Assembly (NCBI GenBank): GCA_934254755.1
Contig: CAKQMM010000014.1
Span: 1-12,993 of the forward strand
Direction of reading: 5' to 3'
Length of the DNA: 12,993 bases
Source: an uncultured Clostridia bacterium
GTDB taxonomy: Bacteria; Bacillota; Clostridia; Christensenellales; Borkfalkiaceae
Shown here: positions 7,062-12,993 of the stretch, one piece after another
How the letters are laid out: each line of letters begins with the position of its first letter
Position numbering within the stretch: position 1 is the first letter of the stretch
Notes under the pieces: generated by a model
Told to the model about the DNA's origin: nothing
The model's database searches: none
Seen by the model: only the letters and a program-made list of their open reading frames with translations
Made by a program: the position numbers and the translations under genes

Positions 7062-7075
7062 AGTTCAAATCTCTC
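7062..7075 (+). repeat. Inverted 14-base copy of the tRNA-Gln T-arm
   Basis: agttcaaatctctc on the + strand is the exact reverse complement of 7143-7156, the T-loop/T-stem of the intact tRNA gene. The element at 6858-7075 is therefore bounded by tRNA-derived pieces in opposite orientation. Just beyond it, ttaaccgcttcgc (7077-7089) weakly resembles the tRNA's D-arm complement (ttaccgcttggc), but that match is too short to rely on. Confidence 0.6.
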
Positions 7076-7098
7076 TTTAACCGCTTCGCAAGTAAAAC

Positions 7099-7128
7099 AA
7101 AAAGAACAGGCAAAAACCTGTTCTTTTT
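7099..7128 (-). terminator. Rho-independent terminator of tRNA-Gln
   Basis: A perfect 12-base-pair stem, aaaaagaacagg (7099-7110) with cctgttcttttt (7117-7128), encloses a six-base loop. Read on the - strand it begins three bases after the tRNA CCA end and finishes in a U-run (UUUUUGUUUU). This is the standard place for a single-tRNA terminator. The symmetry makes it able to stop transcription from either side. Confidence 0.9.
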
Positions 7129-7131
7129 GTA

Positions 7132-7206
7132 TGGCTGGGGTGGAGAGATTTGAACTCCCGAATGACGGAGTCAGAGTCCGTAGCCTTACCGCTTGGCGAC
7201 ACCCCA
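7132..7206 (-). tRNA. tRNA-Gln (anticodon CTG), CCA encoded
   Basis: Read on the - strand, the 75-base gene has an acceptor stem TGGGGTG/CACCCCA, discriminator G and genomic CCA. A D-arm follows (GCCAAGCGGTAAGGC). The anticodon stem is ACGGA/TCCGT with loop CTCTGAC, giving anticodon CTG, which reads CAG (Gln). The T-arm is GGGAG-TTCAAAT-CTCTC; its G·T and C positions are ordinary for bacterial tRNA-Gln. The UGGGG acceptor start is also typical of tRNA-Gln. It has its own promoter (7253-7281) and terminator (7099-7128), so it is a single-gene unit transcribed against its neighbours. Confidence 0.95.
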
Positions 7207-7252
7207 ATATAAATCCGCGACGAATTAAGCCGCCGCTTAACTTTACCGTACA

Positions 7253-7281
7253 ATAATACCAAATACTAAAAAAAAATTCAA
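7253..7281 (-). promoter_or_regulatory. Sigma-A-type promoter of tRNA-Gln
   Basis: On the - strand the -35 is TTGAAT (7281-7276) and the -10 is TATTAT (7258-7253), with a 17-base spacer that contains a T-run. Transcription would start near 7246, leaving about 40 bases of leader before the mature tRNA 5' end at 7206. That leader holds a small ttaagc/gcttaa hairpin (7225-7240). Confidence 0.75.
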
Positions 7282-7315
7282 GCGTTTTAAACCGCTTTTA
7301 TTAAAATTTGTAAAT

Positions 7316-7351
7316 TAACCGTTGCTCAGCAATAAATAACGGTTATTTTTT
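7316..7351 (+). terminator. Orphan terminator-like hairpin upstream of the winged-helix gene pair
   Basis: taaccgtt (7316-7323) pairs with aacggtta (7338-7345) and is followed directly by six T residues. An alternative inner stem ttgc/gcaa (7322-7325, 7329-7332) is possible. On the + strand there is no gene between the operon terminator at 6854 and this hairpin, so it has nothing obvious to terminate. It could insulate the downstream genes from read-through. If a promoter lies further upstream, it could instead act as an attenuator in the leader of the 7465 gene. Confidence 0.45.
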
Positions 7352-7429
7352 AATCAAAAGTTTTCCCGAATCCCCTTTTGCGTTTAAACGACGGCTAAAA
7401 AGAGCATAATTAGCAATATTAAAACTACG

Positions 7430-7450
7430 CGCCGCTAAAAAAAAGCGGCG
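7430..7450 (+). promoter_or_regulatory. Hairpin abutting the ribosome binding site of the 7465 gene
   Basis: cgccgct (7430-7436) and agcggcg (7444-7450) form a seven-base GC-rich stem with an all-A seven-base loop. The right arm runs into the Shine-Dalgarno region GGGAG (7450-7454), which sits 10 bases before the ATG. The stem could limit ribosome access, but the overlap is only one base. A CATAAT at 7405-7410 is a weak -10 candidate for this gene, with only GTTTAA as a -35. Confidence 0.35.
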
Positions 7451-7464
7451 GGAGCAAAACTTTT

Positions 7465-7953
7465 ATGCTTGATGAAAAAGAAAAGACGGTTTTAAACTTC
7501 TTGAACGCAAATTCCGTTAGCGGAACTTACGCTCTTATCGAAGTGGAAGATATTAAAAACTCGCTTGAAACGCCGATGGAAGCCGCGGAAATTTTAAAGG
7601 CTTTTTACGCGCTCGAACGGCTTGAATATATAAAAATCAAGTATGACGACGGCATGCGTTTATGCGTTATGTCTACCGCCCGCGGCAGGAATTATTTAAG
7701 CGGCGTTGAACTTGCCGAAAACGCGCTTAGCTTAGCAAAAGCGGACTTTAACTCGGCAAAAGAAGAGCTTTTAAAAACTGCCGAAAAAGCCGAAGCGACG
7801 CTCGGCGAATTATCCGCCGTTAAAGATGAGACGGAAACAAAGCTCAACGATTTTGCTAAAAAGAACTTCGGGTTTACGGTTGCGTTTTCGTTTATAGGCG
7901 GATTTCTGGGCGCAATTTTAGCCGCCGCCGTTATAGTGCTTTTAACGCTGTAA
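7465..7953 (+). CDS. Unrecognised protein: probable winged-helix N-terminus, coiled coil, C-terminal membrane anchor
   Basis: A protein of 162 residues. Residues 1-80 are alpha/beta and look like a winged-helix fold: a KEKTVLNFLNAN helix, a helix pair around 36-52, then YIKIKYDDGMRLCVMSTARGRNYL, which reads like a beta wing and a terminal GRNY helix. Residues 83-132 are Ala/Glu/Lys-rich with heptad-like spacing, consistent with a coiled coil. Residues 137-160 form one hydrophobic helix with glycines, and the chain ends there, so the protein should be tail-anchored with its bulk in the cytoplasm. The gene that follows after 31 bases encodes a related protein. I do not recognise a named family. 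DNA binding is inferred from fold pattern only; a winged-helix used for protein contacts is equally possible. The ATG at 7465 follows GGGAG with 10 bases between. Confidence 0.75.
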   Translation: MLDEKEKTVLNFLNANSVSGTYALIEVEDIKNSLETPMEAAEILKAFYALERLEYIKIKYDDGMRLCVMSTARGRNYLSGVELAENALSLAKADFNSAKEELLKTAEKAEATLGELSAVKDETETKLNDFAKKNFGFTVAFSFIGGFLGAILAAAVIVLLTL

Positions 7954-7984
7954 AACGGCGGTATAGTTCGATTAAAGGAGAAAA

Positions 7985-8344
7985 ATGTTATCTAAAAAAG
8001 AAAAGGAAGCTTTAAAAATAATAAACGCGGCGTGTTTAAGCAGGAACTCTTGTTTGATAGTTCCCGAAAAATCAGCGGCGATTTTCGACGCGAAATTAAA
8101 AGTTGTCCCCGACGATATCCCAAAACTTTTGGAAACGCTTGAAAAGGGCGGGTATATCGACTATATTTTAGCCGAAAACGGCGGCGGGACGGTTTACTGC
8201 GTGACCCTTTTAACAAAAGGTAAAAACTACCATGACGAAAAGCGCGCCTACGTTAAACAACTTTATTCCAAACTCATTATAGCGGCGGCGTGCGCGGGCG
8301 TATCTTTTGCGGTTGGCAGGCTTTTGTACGTAATTTTTTCGTAA
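7985..8344 (+). CDS. Unrecognised protein: shorter paralogue of the preceding winged-helix/membrane protein
   Basis: A protein of 119 residues. The first 82 residues align by eye with the previous protein: MLxxKEKxxLxxxNA at the start, a leucine-rich helix ending in LExxxYI, and G...CV...KGKNY matching G...CV...RGRNY. The coiled coil is missing. The chain passes after a short charged segment (84-95) to a single hydrophobic helix (96-118) at the C-terminus. It should therefore be tail-anchored with an N-terminal cytoplasmic domain. A strong AAAGGAG site at 7974-7980 precedes the ATG. Co-directional and closely spaced with the 7465 gene, the pair is likely co-transcribed. It is followed by 222 bases that lead to uvrB, and no clear terminator separates them. 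Function is unknown. Confidence 0.75.
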   Translation: MLSKKEKEALKIINAACLSRNSCLIVPEKSAAIFDAKLKVVPDDIPKLLETLEKGGYIDYILAENGGGTVYCVTLLTKGKNYHDEKRAYVKQLYSKLIIAAACAGVSFAVGRLLYVIFS

Positions 8345-8406
8345 GGCGTTTTTCCGCCCGCCGATAATCGTAAATCGTCCTTAATCAGAATGTAAAAGTG
8401 AAAATT

Positions 8407-8436
8407 AAACAAACGTTTGTTTTAGTTTGCTAAAAC
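8407..8436. promoter_or_regulatory. Two overlapping dyads upstream of the uvrBA promoter (candidate operator)
   Basis: AAACAAACGTTTGTTT (8407-8422) is a perfect 16-base palindrome centred on CG. Overlapping it, gttttag (8419-8425) and ctaaaac (8430-8436) form a second seven-base inverted repeat with a tttg spacer. They end just before the -35 hexamer at 8439. The position suggests a regulator site for uvrBA. The known Gram-positive LexA box (CGAAC-N4-GTTCG) is not matched, so assignment to LexA is not supported; the AAACGTTT core is closer to LacI- or TetR-type operators. Confidence 0.5.
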
Positions 8437-8438
8437 AG

Positions 8439-8467
8439 TTTACCTTTAAAAAATATTGTGATAAAAT
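8439..8467 (+). promoter_or_regulatory. Candidate sigma-A-type promoter of uvrBA
   Basis: TTTACC (8439-8444) and TAAAAT (8462-8467) are separated by 17 bases and lie about 100 bases upstream of the uvrB ATG. Transcription would start near 8474, leaving an unstructured-looking leader of about 93 bases. The -10 has five of six consensus bases and the -35 four of six. Confidence 0.6.
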
Positions 8468-8566
8468 AAGCGAGCAGACGTAGATTGTTTTACGGCGCAA
8501 AACAAAGCGGTTGAAATTTTGCGATAAAACATAACGGCGAAATTCAAGTAGAAGGCTGAAACCGAC

Positions 8567-10531
8567 ATGGAAGAAAAGCAATTTATTTTAAAAAGTAAAT
8601 ACGCCCCGACGGGCGACCAGCCCGAAGCGATAAAATCGCTGACCGAAGGGGTTGAAGACGGGCTTCGCATGCAGGTTTTGGTGGGCGTTACGGGCAGCGG
8701 CAAAACGTTTACAATGGCAAACGTCATCAAAAACCTTAACAGACCCGCGCTCGTCATCGCGCACAACAAAACGCTTGCCGCCCAGCTTTGCAACGAGTTC
8801 AGAGAATTTTTCCCCGATAACGCGGTCGAATACTTCGTTTCTTATTACGATTATTATCAGCCCGAATCTTATCTCCCCGCAAGCGACACTTACATAGAAA
8901 AAGATTTGTCCGTCAACGACGAGATAGATAAACTTCGCCACAGCGCGACTAGCGCACTCGGCGAGCGGCGCGACGTTATAGTCGTTGCTTCCGTCAGTTG
9001 CATTTACGGTTTGGGCGCGCCCGAAGAGTATTATCGCCTTGCCGTATCGTTAAGAAAGGGCGCGACGGTTGACCGCGACGAACTTATGCGCAAACTCGTT
9101 TCCATTCACTACGAGCGAAAAGATATGGACTTTCAGCGCAGTTCTTTCCGCGTGCGCGGCGACATAGTGGACATATTCCCCGCGTCGAGTACCGAAACTG
9201 CAATACGCGTTGAGTTTTTCGGGGACGAAATCGACGGGCTTTACGAAATAAACGCCGTTTCGGGCGATAAGCTTTTCGAGCTTAAACACGCCGTAGTTTT
9301 CCCCGCGAGCCACTACGCCGTCGGCAGCGAAAAAACCGAGGGCGCGATAACCGCTATCCTCAGGGATATGGACGACGAAGTCAAGGCGCTTGAAGACAAG
9401 GGCAAAATTTTAGAAGCGCACAGGCTTAAACAGCGCACCCTTTACGACGTTGAAATGATGCGCGAAATAGGCTATTGCAGCGGCATCGAGAATTACAGCC
9501 GTTATTTTGACGGCAGAACGCCCGGCGAACCGCCGTTCACTCTTTTAGACTACTTCCCCAAAGATTTTATAACTTTTATAGACGAAAGCCACATGACGCT
9601 GCCGCAACTCCGCGCAATGTATAACGGCGACAGGGCAAGGAAGCAGAACCTTGTGGACTACGGGTTCAGGTTAAAGTCGGCTTTCGATAACCGCCCGCTT
9701 AAATTTGAAGAGTTCGACGCGCGCATAGGTCAGCTTATCTGCGTTTCGGCAACCCCCGGCGACTACGAACTTAATACCGCCGACAATTTTGCCGAACAAA
9801 TCATTCGCCCGACCGGGCTTTTGGACCCCCCGGTTGAAGTCAGAAAAACCGAAGGGCAAATCGACGACTTAGAGGGCGAAATAGTCAAAGTCATTGCGAG
9901 CGGCGGCAGGGTTTTAGTCACCACGCTCACTAAAAAAACGGCGGAAAGTTTGACCGACTATTTAAAAGACCGCAAGTATAAAGCCCGCTATATGCACAGC
10001 GACGTCGATACCCTCGAACGCATAGACATAATAAACGAACTTCGCCGCGGAGATATTGACGTTTTGGTCGGCATAAACCTTTTGCGCGAAGGGCTCGATA
10101 TTCCCGAAGTTAAGCTGGTCGCTATTTTAGACGCCGATAAGGAAGGCTTTTTGCGCAGCGACCGTTCGCTTATTCAGACCATCGGCAGAACGGCGCGTAA
10201 TTCGGAGGGGCGCGTTATTATGTACGGCGACGTTATAACCGACAGCATGCGCCGCGCGATTGACGAAACGAATCGCCGCCGCGCGGTACAGCAAAAGTAT
10301 AACGAAGCGCACGGCATAACCCCCGTGACTATTATAAAAGAAATTAAAAACACGCTCGAAATATCGAAAAAAATCGACCCGACGGAAGATATTAAACTGA
10401 AAGATATCCCCGACGAAATCGAAAAACTTAAAGCGGCCCTTAAAATCGCCGCGCTTAATTACGAGTTTGAAAAGTGTATCGAAATACGCGACAATATCGC
10501 AAAACTAAAGAAACGTTTGATGAAGAGATAA
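8567..10531 (+). CDS. uvrB: UvrB, excision nuclease subunit B
   Basis: A protein of 654 residues, close to the usual 655-675. UvrB is loaded on DNA by UvrA, verifies the lesion with its helicase-like domains and recruits UvrC. Visible in order are GVTGSGKT (Walker A, 40-47, K46), and the beta-hairpin region with [12 protein letters not shown] (93-104), which inserts between the strands. Then come FIDESH (Walker B, D339-H342), [14 protein letters not shown] and IGRTARN (539-545, helicase motifs V/VI). The C-terminal UVR motif (about 616-651, [19 protein letters not shown]) binds UvrC. All key residues are present, so it should be functional. The start is set by family alignment; a GAAGG at 8551-8555 is 11 bases away, a rather long spacing. 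uvrA begins one base after the stop. Confidence 0.98.
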   Translation: MEEKQFILKSKYAPTGDQPEAIKSLTEGVEDGLRMQVLVGVTGSGKTFTMANVIKNLNRPALVIAHNKTLAAQLCNEFREFFPDNAVEYFVSYYDYYQPESYLPASDTYIEKDLSVNDEIDKLRHSATSALGERRDVIVVASVSCIYGLGAPEEYYRLAVSLRKGATVDRDELMRKLVSIHYERKDMDFQRSSFRVRGDIVDIFPASSTETAIRVEFFGDEIDGLYEINAVSGDKLFELKHAVVFPASHYAVGSEKTEGAITAILRDMDDEVKALEDKGKILEAHRLKQRTLYDVEMMREIGYCSGIENYSRYFDGRTPGEPPFTLLDYFPKDFITFIDESHMTLPQLRAMYNGDRARKQNLVDYGFRLKSAFDNRPLKFEEFDARIGQLICVSATPGDYELNTADNFAEQIIRPTGLLDPPVEVRKTEGQIDDLEGEIVKVIASGGRVLVTTLTKKTAESLTDYLKDRKYKARYMHSDVDTLERIDIINELRRGDIDVLVGINLLREGLDIPEVKLVAILDADKEGFLRSDRSLIQTIGRTARNSEGRVIMYGDVITDSMRRAIDETNRRRAVQQKYNEAHGITPVTIIKEIKNTLEISKKIDPTEDIKLKDIPDEIEKLKAALKIAALNYEFEKCIEIRDNIAKLKKRLMKR

Positions 10532-10532
10532 T

Positions 10533-12993
10533 ATGTTAGATAAAATTATCATAAAGGGCGCAAAGCAAAACAACTTAAAAAACATAAATGTAACCATTCC
10601 GCGCGATAAACTCGTGGTTTTTACGGGGCTTTCGGGGAGCGGTAAATCAACCCTTGCGTTCGACACCATTTTTGCCGAAGGGCAAAGAAAGTATATGGAA
10701 AGTTTGTCTTCCTACGCCCGCCAATTTTTAGGACAGATGGAAAAGCCGGACGTAGACAGCATAGAAGGTCTTTCCCCCGCGATATCCATCGACCAAAAGA
10801 CCACTTCCAACAACCCCCGTTCAACCGTGGGCACCGTAACCGAAATTCACGACTATTTAAGGCTTTTGTATGCAAAAATCGGCACGGCGTATTGCCCCGT
10901 TTGCGGCAAAGAGATAAGGCGGCAGTCTATCGACGAAATTGCCGACAGGGTTTTGACGCTTAAAGAGGGTTCTAAAATTTTAATCGAAGCGCCCGTTGTG
11001 AGGGGCAGAAAGGGCGAGTTTGAAAAGCAGCTCGACGGTTACAAAAAGCAAGGTTTTATAAGGGTTAAAATCGACGGCGAGGTAAGAGAACTTACCGACG
11101 AAAAAATTAAACTCGAAAAAAATATCAAACACAACATTGCGGTAATCGTAGACAGGCTTATCGTTAAAGGCGGAATTTTAAAGAGGCTTACCGAATCGCT
11201 CGAAACGGCTTTAAAACTTGCCGACGGGCTCGTTACGGTAGACGCGGACGGGGTGGAAACGCTTTATTCCACTAACTACGCGTGCCCCGATTGCGGCGTG
11301 TCTTACCCCGAAATAGAGCCGCGGCTTTTCTCCTTCAACAACCCCTTCGGCGCATGCCCCGAATGTAAGGGGTTAGGGTTTAAAAGCGCGGTCGATAAAG
11401 ATTTGGTTATAGGCGACAAAAACAGAACTCTGCGCGAGGGCGCGCTTACGGTTACCGGCTGGAACCTTAACACGGGCGCGATGACGCAGATGTATTTTAA
11501 GGCTTTATCTAAGCGTTACGGATTCAGTTTAGACGTGCCCGTCAAAGATTTGCCCGAAAATATTATAAATTTACTTTTGTACGGCAACGGTGGCGAAAAG
11601 ATAGACATGAGTTATTCGACCCGCACCTTCAACAGCACTTATCACACCAGTTTTGAAGGGGTTATCCCCAATCTTGAAAGGCGTTACCGCGAAACGACGA
11701 GCGACTACACGAAGAGCGAGATTGAGCGTTATATGTTCACCGTTCCGTGCGAAGCGTGTGGCGGCAAAAGGCTCAATAAGTTTGCGCTCGGCGTTAAAAT
11801 AGGCGGACTTAACATAGCGGAACTAAGCGATTTAAGCGTCGTTAAGGTGTACGACTTCGTCGATAACCTCGTTTTAAGCGACACGCAGCAAATTATCGCT
11901 AAAAGCATCGTTAAAGAAATAAAAGCGCGGCTCGACTTCTTGCGTGAGGTCGGCTTAGGATATCTTACGCTATCGCGAAACGCGGGCAGTTTATCGGGCG
12001 GCGAAGCTCAGCGCATAAGGCTTGCGACGCAGATAGGCAGCGGTTTAACGGGCGTTTTGTATATTTTGGACGAGCCGAGCATAGGACTTCACCAGCGCGA
12101 TAATTTAAAACTTATAAATTCCCTTAAACGCTTGAGAGATTTAGGCAACACTTTAATCGTCGTCGAGCACGACGAGGACACTATGCGCGCCGCCGACTTT
12201 ATCGTAGATATCGGACCTAAGGCTGGCGTTTTGGGCGGAGAAGTCGTTGCCTCGGGCAGCGTCGAAGATATCGAAAACGAGCCGAGAAGCATCACGGGCG
12301 ACTATCTTTCCGGCAGGCGTAAAATCGAAATTCCGCCCGTCCGCACCCCCGTAAGCGACAAGTTTTTAACTGTAAAAGGGGCAAAGCAAAATAACCTTAA
12401 AAATATAACCGTTAAATTCCCCGTCGGTTTGATAACCGCGGTCACGGGCGTTTCGGGCAGCGGCAAAAGCTCGCTCGTGAACGAAATTTTGTACCCCGCC
12501 GCGGCGGTAACGCTCAACAACGCCAAAGTCCGTCAAGGCGCGTATAAAGAGATAACGGGGCTCGACAACTTCGATAACGTCATCGCAATCGACCAATCTC
12601 CCATCGGCAGAACGCCGCGCAGCAACCCCGCGACTTATACCGGCGTGTTCACCTATATTCGCGAACTGTTCGCCGCTACTCCCGACGCGCGCGAGCGCGG
12701 ATATAACGCGGGCAGGTTCAGTTTCAACGTTGCGGGCGGCAGGTGCGAGCATTGCTCCGGCGACGGCATTATAACGATAGCCATGCACTTTTTGCCCGAC
12801 GTTTACGTCCCGTGCGAAGTCTGCAAGGGCAAGCGTTACACCCGCGAAACTTTGGCTGTCAAATATAAAGGCAAAGATATATCCGACGTTTTAGAGATGA
12901 CCGTTGACGAAGCGACCGAGTTTTTTGAGAGCGTGCCGAGAATTTATAATAAAATTAAAACCCTTAAAGACGTGGGCTTAGGATATATTAAGC
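10533..12993 (+). CDS. uvrA: UvrA, excision nuclease ATPase subunit A (3' end beyond window)
   Basis: 820 codons are present without a stop or frameshift; the family is about 940 residues, so about 120 are missing. UvrA is a dimeric double-ABC ATPase that finds helix-distorting lesions and delivers UvrB. Visible are GLSGSGKS (first Walker A, 32-39) and C121-P-V-C124. The first zinc module is C251-x2-C254-x20-C275-x2-C278, with [10 protein letters not shown] between. [12 protein letters not shown] (ABC signature, from 487) and LDEPSIGLH (Walker B, D513-E514) follow. The second Walker A is GVSGSGKS (639-646), and the second zinc module is C738-x2-C741-x19-C761-x2-C764. The ATG follows the uvrB stop after a single base. 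The only ribosome site is a weak AAGAG inside uvrB's last codons, so translation is probably coupled. The second ABC signature lies outside the window. Confidence 0.98.
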   Translation, partial: MLDKIIIKGAKQNNLKNINVTIPRDKLVVFTGLSGSGKSTLAFDTIFAEGQRKYMESLSSYARQFLGQMEKPDVDSIEGLSPAISIDQKTTSNNPRSTVGTVTEIHDYLRLLYAKIGTAYCPVCGKEIRRQSIDEIADRVLTLKEGSKILIEAPVVRGRKGEFEKQLDGYKKQGFIRVKIDGEVRELTDEKIKLEKNIKHNIAVIVDRLIVKGGILKRLTESLETALKLADGLVTVDADGVETLYSTNYACPDCGVSYPEIEPRLFSFNNPFGACPECKGLGFKSAVDKDLVIGDKNRTLREGALTVTGWNLNTGAMTQMYFKALSKRYGFSLDVPVKDLPENIINLLLYGNGGEKIDMSYSTRTFNSTYHTSFEGVIPNLERRYRETTSDYTKSEIERYMFTVPCEACGGKRLNKFALGVKIGGLNIAELSDLSVVKVYDFVDNLVLSDTQQIIAKSIVKEIKARLDFLREVGLGYLTLSRNAGSLSGGEAQRIRLATQIGSGLTGVLYILDEPSIGLHQRDNLKLINSLKRLRDLGNTLIVVEHDEDTMRAADFIVDIGPKAGVLGGEVVASGSVEDIENEPRSITGDYLSGRRKIEIPPVRTPVSDKFLTVKGAKQNNLKNITVKFPVGLITAVTGVSGSGKSSLVNEILYPAAAVTLNNAKVRQGAYKEITGLDNFDNVIAIDQSPIGRTPRSNPATYTGVFTYIRELFAATPDARERGYNAGRFSFNVAGGRCEHCSGDGIITIAMHFLPDVYVPCEVCKGKRYTRETLAVKYKGKDISDVLEMTVDEATEFFESVPRIYNKIKTLKDVGLGYIK

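Noticed and set aside
6858..7147. Calling this an integrated genomic island with attL/attR
   Set aside because: The 274-base interval between the 16-base repeats has no integrase or other gene. A repeat element or truncated tRNA explains it more simply.
7025..7262. Two short minus-strand open frames that run through the tRNA and its terminator
   Set aside because: They overlap the tRNA-Gln gene and hairpins, have no ribosome site, and their composition follows the tRNA and repeat sequence.
8407..8422. Calling the palindrome a LexA box
   Set aside because: It does not fit CGAAC-N4-GTTCG; only the location upstream of uvrB suggests SOS control, so it is left as an unassigned operator.
12366..12788. 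Minus-strand open frame of 140 codons inside uvrA
   Set aside because: It is antisense to conserved uvrA motifs, including the second Walker A, with Ala/Arg-rich shadow composition.

Overview
The window looks like a chromosomal piece from a low-to-mid GC Gram-positive of the Clostridia type (Bacillota), most likely an uncultured gut lineage. The signs are two lipoproteins with strong lipobox signal peptides, Shine-Dalgarno sites of the AAGGAG type, an Ig-like/beta-helix surface lipoprotein, an 'HEHTY...CxCG' cysteine-rich surface protein, a YitT-family membrane protein and the uvrB-uvrA gene order. The lineage is inferred from style, not from a marker gene.

Layout. (1) 2-6743 is a run of co-directional genes on the + strand: the 3' end of an unrecognised gene, a 702-residue Ig-like lipoprotein, an M55 (DppA-type) D-aminopeptidase, a calcineurin-like phosphoesterase lipoprotein, an SGNH/GDSL hydrolase and a YitT/DUF2179 membrane protein. 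Gaps are short (8-70 bases), and a rho-independent terminator at 6819-6854 closes the run. (2) 6744-7464 has no protein gene. It holds a 3'-UTR hairpin, the terminator, a 16-base copy of a tRNA 3' end, a hairpin-dense element of about 190 bases, an inverted 14-base T-arm copy, and a complete tRNA-Gln(CTG) on the - strand with its own promoter and terminator. (3) 7465-8344 encodes two adjacent related small proteins, each with a probable winged-helix N-terminus and a single C-terminal membrane helix. I do not recognise the family. (4) 8345-8566 is a regulatory region with two overlapping dyads and a sigma-A-type promoter. (5) 8567-12993 is uvrB followed after one base by uvrA, which runs off the window in frame.

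Function. UvrB and UvrA are the damage-recognition half of nucleotide excision repair and are clearly co-transcribed. In the first cluster, two products are probably anchored outside the membrane (Ig lipoprotein, phosphoesterase), two are cytoplasmic hydrolases without signal peptides (M55 peptidase, SGNH hydrolase), and one is an integral membrane protein. A shared envelope-related or scavenging role is possible, but it rests on neighbourhood alone.

The two places most worth a second look are the tRNA-derived, hairpin-rich intergenic element and the paired winged-helix/membrane-anchor proteins next to uvrBA. I see no CRISPR array, transposase, phage gene or toxin-antitoxin module.
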